Shown here in pieces: positions 60,337-64,000 of a DNA stretch of 64,000 nt. Made by a program: the position numbers and the translations under genes. Within the stretch, counting starts at the first letter, position 1. The number at the start of each line of letters is the position of its first letter. Origin of the DNA: Raineyella sp. W15-4 (GTDB taxonomy: Bacteria > Actinomycetota > Actinomycetes > Propionibacteriales > Propionibacteriaceae). The notes under the pieces are model-generated. The model made no database searches, was not told where the DNA came from, and saw only the letters and a program-made list of their open reading frames with translations. The stretch is from assembly GCF_033170155.1 (NCBI RefSeq), contig NZ_CP137079.1, positions 1,798,001 to 1,862,000 on the forward strand. The letters are read 5' to 3'.

Positions 60337-61107
60337 TCACAGCCGGCCGTATCCGCGTGCGAAGCGCAACCAGACGAGCACCGCCACGACGGCCAGGACA
60401 AGGGTGAGCACCACCAGATCCGAGCGCCGCAGCCTCAGCTTTCGCAGCATGGTCATCGACGTCCGGGCACCGTAGCCACGGTTGGTCAGGGCGATGGCGA
60501 GGTTCTCCGCCATCAGGATCGAGCCGGTGATCAACGGGACCATGAGTGGGATCACCGCGGTGATCCGTCCGATCGGCCCGCTGTTCCGGACCCGGGCGCC
60601 GCGGGCGCGCTGGGCGTCGATGATCAGGTCCTTCTTCCGGGCCATCGTGGGGATGGCCGAGATCGCCGTGGTGACCAGGATCGACAACCAGGTCGGGGCG
60701 CGCAGTGTCGCCATCACCACCAGCAGGTCGTCGACCGGCGTGCTGATCGTGACGGCGTACGTCGCCACCACCATCACCAGGATCCTGGCCACCAGGTTCA
60801 GCCCGACCAGGAGGCCTGCCACGGTGGCTGTCATCGGGCCGGCGGCGATCAGCACACCCGCGTGGTCGGGTGCCGTGGACCGGCCACCGGTCACCAGCGT
60901 GACGGCCACGACCAGCACCAAGACGGGCACCAACGGCTCGATCACCCCCCGCAGTCCCCGGAGCGGCGTTCCCGCGGCCGCGAGCGCCGCCAGCAGCCCG
61001 GCCAGGAGTGCGGTGGTCCACAGCGGGTGGGAGAGGGTGATCACCGCCACCATGATCGCGACGAAACAGACCAGCTTGACCCGGACGTCCAGCGCGTGCA
61101 GTCTCAT
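60337..61107 (-). CDS. ecfT: ECF transporter transmembrane subunit EcfT
   Basis: The 256-residue protein has several hydrophobic helices at the N-terminal half and the paired coupling motifs: AQRARGARV (ARG) and ALTNRGYGAR. These bind the grooves of the two ATPase domains in ECF transporters. It connects the ATPase to the substrate-binding S component encoded upstream. Its start overlaps the double-ATPase stop by ATGA. Confidence 0.9.
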   Translation of the reverse strand: MRLHALDVRVKLVCFVAIMVAVITLSHPLWTTALLAGLLAALAAAGTPLRGLRGVIEPLVPVLVLVVAVTLVTGGRSTAPDHAGVLIAAGPMTATVAGLLVGLNLVARILVMVVATYAVTISTPVDDLLVVMATLRAPTWLSILVTTAISAIPTMARKKDLIIDAQRARGARVRNSGPIGRITAVIPLMVPLITGSILMAENLAIALTNRGYGARTSMTMLRKLRLRRSDLVVLTLVLAVVAVLVWLRFARGYGRL

Positions 61108-62822
61108 CCGGCGGCCCGCCGGTCCAGCGTCGTCGCGAGGTGACGACCGAGCAGCCCCGCGTCGAGCACGGGCACCGCGTCCGGCCACAGCCGCCGGCAG
61201 AGTTCCGCGGTCGGCGGGACGGACACCCCGGCGGCGGCCAGGACCTCGGCGGTGGGGCCGTCGGCCATCACCTGCCCGGCATCCAGCACGACCGTCCGGC
61301 GCGCGTGGCCGGCCACCAGGTCGATGTCGTGGGTGACCATCAGGATCGTGGTCCCGTGGGCGTTGAGCCGGTCGATGAGCGCCATCACACCCCGGACGCC
61401 GGACCAGTCCTGTCCCGTGGTGGGTTCGTCGACGACCAGGACGGGCGGCTGCAGAGCGAGCACCGACGCGACCGCGATCCGTTGGCGCTCCCCCTTGCCG
61501 AGAGAGAACGGATGCCGGTCGCCGACAGCGGACAGTCCGCACAGGTCCAGGGTCTCGGCGACCCGTTGCCCGATCCTGTCGGGATCCAGCCCGGCGATCC
61601 TCAGTCCGTAGCCGACCTCGTCGGCGACCGTACGGTTGAAGATCTGGTGGTCGGGATTCTGGAACACGTAACCGACCTGGTGGGCGAGTTCCCAGGGCTC
61701 GAGCCGGGCCGCGTCCACCCCGTCGATCCGGACGACGCCCGAGGTGGGGTCCAGCAGGCGGTTGAGGTGTTTGGTGAGGGTCGTCTTGCCGGCACCGTTC
61801 CGTCCGACCAGAGCGACGTACTCGCCGCGTCCGATGGTCAGGTTCACCCCCGCCAGGCCCCGATGGCCGTCCGGATAGGTGTGGGCCAGGTCCCGCAGCT
61901 CGATCACCGGGGCGGTCCCCGCAGCCGGCGGAGCAGTCCCGGAAGCGGGGGTGGGGGCCGGAAGGGGACGCCCGGACCGCAGCTGGTCCACGATCGCCAC
62001 GGCCGTGTCGACGTCCAGGGGCACGTTCTGGTGGGCGATCAGGCCGGCCTCGGCGAGCACTGACCCGATCACCGCGATCGGCAGTGGCCTGATCGAGTGC
62101 CGCGCCGCCAGCCCCGGGTCACGGAAGAAGTCCACCGGGCGGCCCTGCCAGCCGACGCGGCCCTCGTCCAGGACGACCAGGCGGTCGGCCCTGCGGACGA
62201 CATCGGCGCCGTCGTGGTCGACCACGATGACCGCCGTCCCCGGGGTGTGACGCAGCAGGTCCAGGGTGGCATAGACCTCCCTGCGACCCTGGGGGTCGAG
62301 CTCCGCGGCGGGCTCGTCGAGGCACAGCACCTCCGGCTCGAGGGCCAGGATCCCGGCGATGGCGAGGCGTTGCTTCTGGCCGCCGGAGAGCTCGGCCGTC
62401 GCCCGCTCCTCGAGACCGGCCAGCCCCACCCGGGCCAGGCATCCCGTCACCCGGCGCCGGATCTCGTCGCGGGGCACCAGATAGTTGCGCGGACCGAAGG
62501 CGACGTCCTCGGCGACCGTACGACCCAGCAGTTGGCCCTCGGGATCCTGCAGCACCAGGCCGACGTGCTCGGTGATGGTCTGGACCCGATAGTCGGCGAG
62601 ATCGGCTCCGTCCAGCCGGACGGCACCGTGGAGGGTCCCCTCCGTCAGTTGTGGGATCACGCCGTTGAGGGTCATCAGCAGGGAGGACTTCCCGGCGCCC
62701 GTCGGGCCCATCACCGCGGTGAAGCTGCCGGCCGGAAAGCGGAGATCGACCCCCCGGAGGGCGTCCGCGTCGCCGCGGGGGTAGCGATAGGTGACGTCGA
62801 CCACGTCGAGAGAGTCCCGCAT
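61104..62822 (-). CDS. Fused double ATPase of an ECF transporter
   Basis: The 572-residue protein is two complete ABC ATPase domains in one chain. First: Walker A VMGPTGAGKSSLLMTLNG, signature LSGGQKQRLAIAG, Walker B CLDEPAAELDP. Second: Walker A VGRNGAGKTTLTKHLNR, signature SLGKGERQRIAVA, Walker B VVDEPTTGQDW. They are joined by a Pro/Ala-rich linker (about residues 285-312). It replaces the separate EcfA and EcfA' subunits. It sits between the S component gene (4 bp after its stop) and ecfT. Confidence 0.93.
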   Translation of the reverse strand: MRDSLDVVDVTYRYPRGDADALRGVDLRFPAGSFTAVMGPTGAGKSSLLMTLNGVIPQLTEGTLHGAVRLDGADLADYRVQTITEHVGLVLQDPEGQLLGRTVAEDVAFGPRNYLVPRDEIRRRVTGCLARVGLAGLEERATAELSGGQKQRLAIAGILALEPEVLCLDEPAAELDPQGRREVYATLDLLRHTPGTAVIVVDHDGADVVRRADRLVVLDEGRVGWQGRPVDFFRDPGLAARHSIRPLPIAVIGSVLAEAGLIAHQNVPLDVDTAVAIVDQLRSGRPLPAPTPASGTAPPAAGTAPVIELRDLAHTYPDGHRGLAGVNLTIGRGEYVALVGRNGAGKTTLTKHLNRLLDPTSGVVRIDGVDAARLEPWELAHQVGYVFQNPDHQIFNRTVADEVGYGLRIAGLDPDRIGQRVAETLDLCGLSAVGDRHPFSLGKGERQRIAVASVLALQPPVLVVDEPTTGQDWSGVRGVMALIDRLNAHGTTILMVTHDIDLVAGHARRTVVLDAGQVMADGPTAEVLAAAGVSVPPTAELCRRLWPDAVPVLDAGLLGRHLATTLDRRAAG

Positions 62823-62826
62823 CGGG

Positions 62827-63351
62827 TCAGTTCACGAGCCTGGTGTTGCGGACGGCGTAGTAGGCGATGGTGGCGATGACGAGGTTGACCACCGCCCCCA
62901 CCAGCAGCGACGGGACCGAGGCGACGTACATGCCCCAGCCGCCGACGGGCAGGACGACCAGGCCCAGGCCGAAGCTGTTCAGCACGGCAGTGACGACCAG
63001 ACCCGCGACCATCCCGACGGTCCCCCGCCGGCCGAGCCAGCAGAAGACCTGGGCACAGATGCCCATGCCGAGCGCGATCAGCAGGTGCAGCGGCAGAGTC
63101 AGTGGGAAGCCCGCGATCGCGGAGGTGAGCAGGTGGCCGACGGCTGCGACGACGAAGCCCAGCCACCCGCCGAAGGCGACCGCGGTGAAGAAGCCCGGGG
63201 CCGAGTCGAGGGCGACCGTGCCCAGCGGGCTGGGGAGCTTGATCAGGGAGCCGACGGCGCTCAACGCGATGAAGACCGCCATGATCGCCACCTTCCGCGC
63301 GGACACGGCCGGCCTCACGGTGCGATCCGGTTTGCGGTCGGTCAGGCTCAT
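62827..63351 (-). CDS. cblT: ECF transporter S component, CblT-like
   Basis: The 174-residue substrate-binding membrane subunit has about five to six helices; conserved phrases are ALSAVGSLIKLPSPLGTVALDSAPG and VGHLLTSAIAGFPLTLPLHLLIALGMG (separate runs of the same protein). The pattern and the downstream CblS-like kinase suggest alpha-ribazole as ligand, but other cobamide precursors or a related vitamin are possible. AAGGAG lies 8 nt before ATG 63351. First gene of the operon; no cobalamin riboswitch was seen in its leader. Confidence 0.75.
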   Translation of the reverse strand: MSLTDRKPDRTVRPAVSARKVAIMAVFIALSAVGSLIKLPSPLGTVALDSAPGFFTAVAFGGWLGFVVAAVGHLLTSAIAGFPLTLPLHLLIALGMGICAQVFCWLGRRGTVGMVAGLVVTAVLNSFGLGLVVLPVGGWGMYVASVPSLLVGAVVNLVIATIAYYAVRNTRLVN

Positions 63352-63435
63352 GGGAGTGCTCCTTCGAGGCGGTGGGTGTCGGTCGATCCAACGGCCTGAG
63401 CGACACTAGCGCCCGTCCGGACTGCCGAGGGGACA

Positions 63436-63459
63436 GGGTTGTCCGTTGTCCGTCAACCC
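63436..63459 (-). terminator. Hairpin between the unknown right-edge gene and the ECF operon
   Basis: GGGTTG (63436-63441) and CAACCC (63454-63459) flank a 12-nt loop with a repeated TTGTCCG; it lies 15 bp after the stop of the right-edge gene on the minus strand. Likely its terminator. Confidence 0.4.
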
Positions 63460-63474
63460 GGAGGACGACCCGGA

Positions 63475-64000
63475 TCAGTCCTCCGGGTGACCCGAGCGGG
63501 AATCGAGGAACTGGTAGACCTCGGCGTCCTCGACCCCTGGGAACGTGCCGGGCGGAAGCGCGGCAAGCAGGTGTGCGTGGGCCCGCGCGCTCGGCCAGGC
63601 GTAGCCGGACCACCGCTGGGTCAGCTCCGCCGGCGCCCGGCGACAGCAGCTCTCGTCGGGGCACCGGGAGACCGAGTGCTCCTTGGTGTCGCGGCCCCGG
63701 AACCACTTCGACTCCTTGTAGGGCACGCCGATGCTGGTGGAGAACGCGCCGCTGGCATCGGCCCGATCGACGCGGGCCGTGCACCAGTACGTGCCGTCGG
63801 GGGTGTCGGTGTACTGGTCGAACGCATTGAACTTGTCCGGCACGTCGAAGACCTGCCGCGACGTCCAGTAGCGACACAACGGCTGGCCCTCGATCGCGCC
63901 CAGGCTGTCCTTGGGGAAGGTGACCCCGTCGTTCTCGTACGCCTTGTAGATGACGCCGGATTCGTGCACCCGCTGGAAGTGGATCGGGATGCCCAGGTGC
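63475..64000 (-). CDS. Cysteine-rich hypothetical protein, 5' end outside window
   Basis: The frame is open to the right edge, so the N-terminus is missing (175 codons visible). It includes GIPIHFQRVHESGVIYKAYE, LCRYWTSRQVFDVPDKFNAF, TYWCTARVD, and a cysteine cluster RCPDESCCRR; five cysteines are seen. No signal or membrane segment is visible. I do not recognise the family. The cluster may bind metal or form disulfides. The stop lies 123 bp before the ECF S-component start on the same strand, with a hairpin between. Confidence 0.6.
   Translation of the reverse strand, partial: HLGIPIHFQRVHESGVIYKAYENDGVTFPKDSLGAIEGQPLCRYWTSRQVFDVPDKFNAFDQYTDTPDGTYWCTARVDRADASGAFSTSIGVPYKESKWFRGRDTKEHSVSRCPDESCCRRAPAELTQRWSGYAWPSARAHAHLLAALPPGTFPGVEDAEVYQFLDSRSGHPED

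Noticed and set aside
63352-63474. Cobalamin riboswitch before the ECF operon
   Set aside because: No B12-box-like GCCACTG and no fitting stems in the 123-bp gap on the minus strand.

Overview
The window is very GC-rich DNA with dense, mostly short-spaced genes, ATGA-type overlaps, GTG/TTG starts, a TTGTCCACA-type DnaA box and actinobacterial gene families (MetX-MetW, LtrA, YtrA-type GntR, AbrB-type membrane protein, LPXTG wall protein). It fits a chromosomal segment of a high-GC Actinomycetota. A Propionibacteriales-like lineage is my guess and was not tested. I saw no rRNA, tRNA, CRISPR array, insertion sequence or prophage.

Layout. 0-1.3 kb: end of a 5'-3' exonuclease gene and an ABM-domain membrane protein. 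1.6-4 kb: a six-TM histidine kinase, a tiny predicted secreted peptide gene directly upstream of it, and a divergent NarL-type response regulator. 4-5.8 kb: metX-metW. 6-11 kb: AI-2E-type permease, an unknown protein, M23 peptidase, membrane protein, quinone oxidoreductase. 11-16 kb: AbrB-type membrane protein, acyl-CoA synthetase, LPXTG glucosaminidase. 16-21 kb: DUF2231 protein, 2'-5' RNA ligase, CinA N-domain protein, ferredoxin-reductase-like flavoprotein, MarR regulator, acyltransferase-like membrane protein. 21.5-26.8 kb: a four-gene MacAB-like export operon with two adaptor proteins and a structured leader. 26.8-33.8 kb: second 2H phosphoesterase, DODA-type dioxygenase, LtrA, OsmC, a YtrA-type regulator with ABC exporter, and a WYL regulator divergent from a VOC protein.

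33.8-43 kb and 50-57 kb hold many broken genes: frameshifted glycerate kinase, internally deleted glycosyltransferase, a LysE/Lrp pair that lost both 5' ends in one deletion, and a junction joining fragments of an FAH-family gene, 6-phosphogluconate dehydrogenase and gluconokinase. Intact genes among them include a qorB/qorR-like pair and a thiolase/acyl-CoA ligase operon (resembling Bacillus YhfS/YhfT) under a BioQ-like operator, divergent from a PadR regulator.

42.9-50.3 kb is the strongest metabolic unit: a winged-helix regulator followed by a six-gene operon (CarAa-like Rieske oxygenase, ferredoxin-reductase fusion, degenerate M20-fold protein, extradiol dioxygenase, lipocalin-like protein, amidase). 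Together these suggest ring dihydroxylation, meta-cleavage and amide hydrolysis of an unknown, probably nitrogen-containing aromatic. It is followed by a kdpB with no kdpA or kdpC.

53.5-64 kb: membrane-anchored esterase with a coupled 42-residue membrane peptide, a NUDIX-NYN fusion, a membrane protein, glutamate decarboxylase, transaldolase, and a minus-strand ECF operon (S component, fused double ATPase, EcfT, PurM-like kinase) best read as alpha-ribazole (cobalamin precursor) uptake and phosphorylation. A cysteine-rich unknown gene runs off the right edge.
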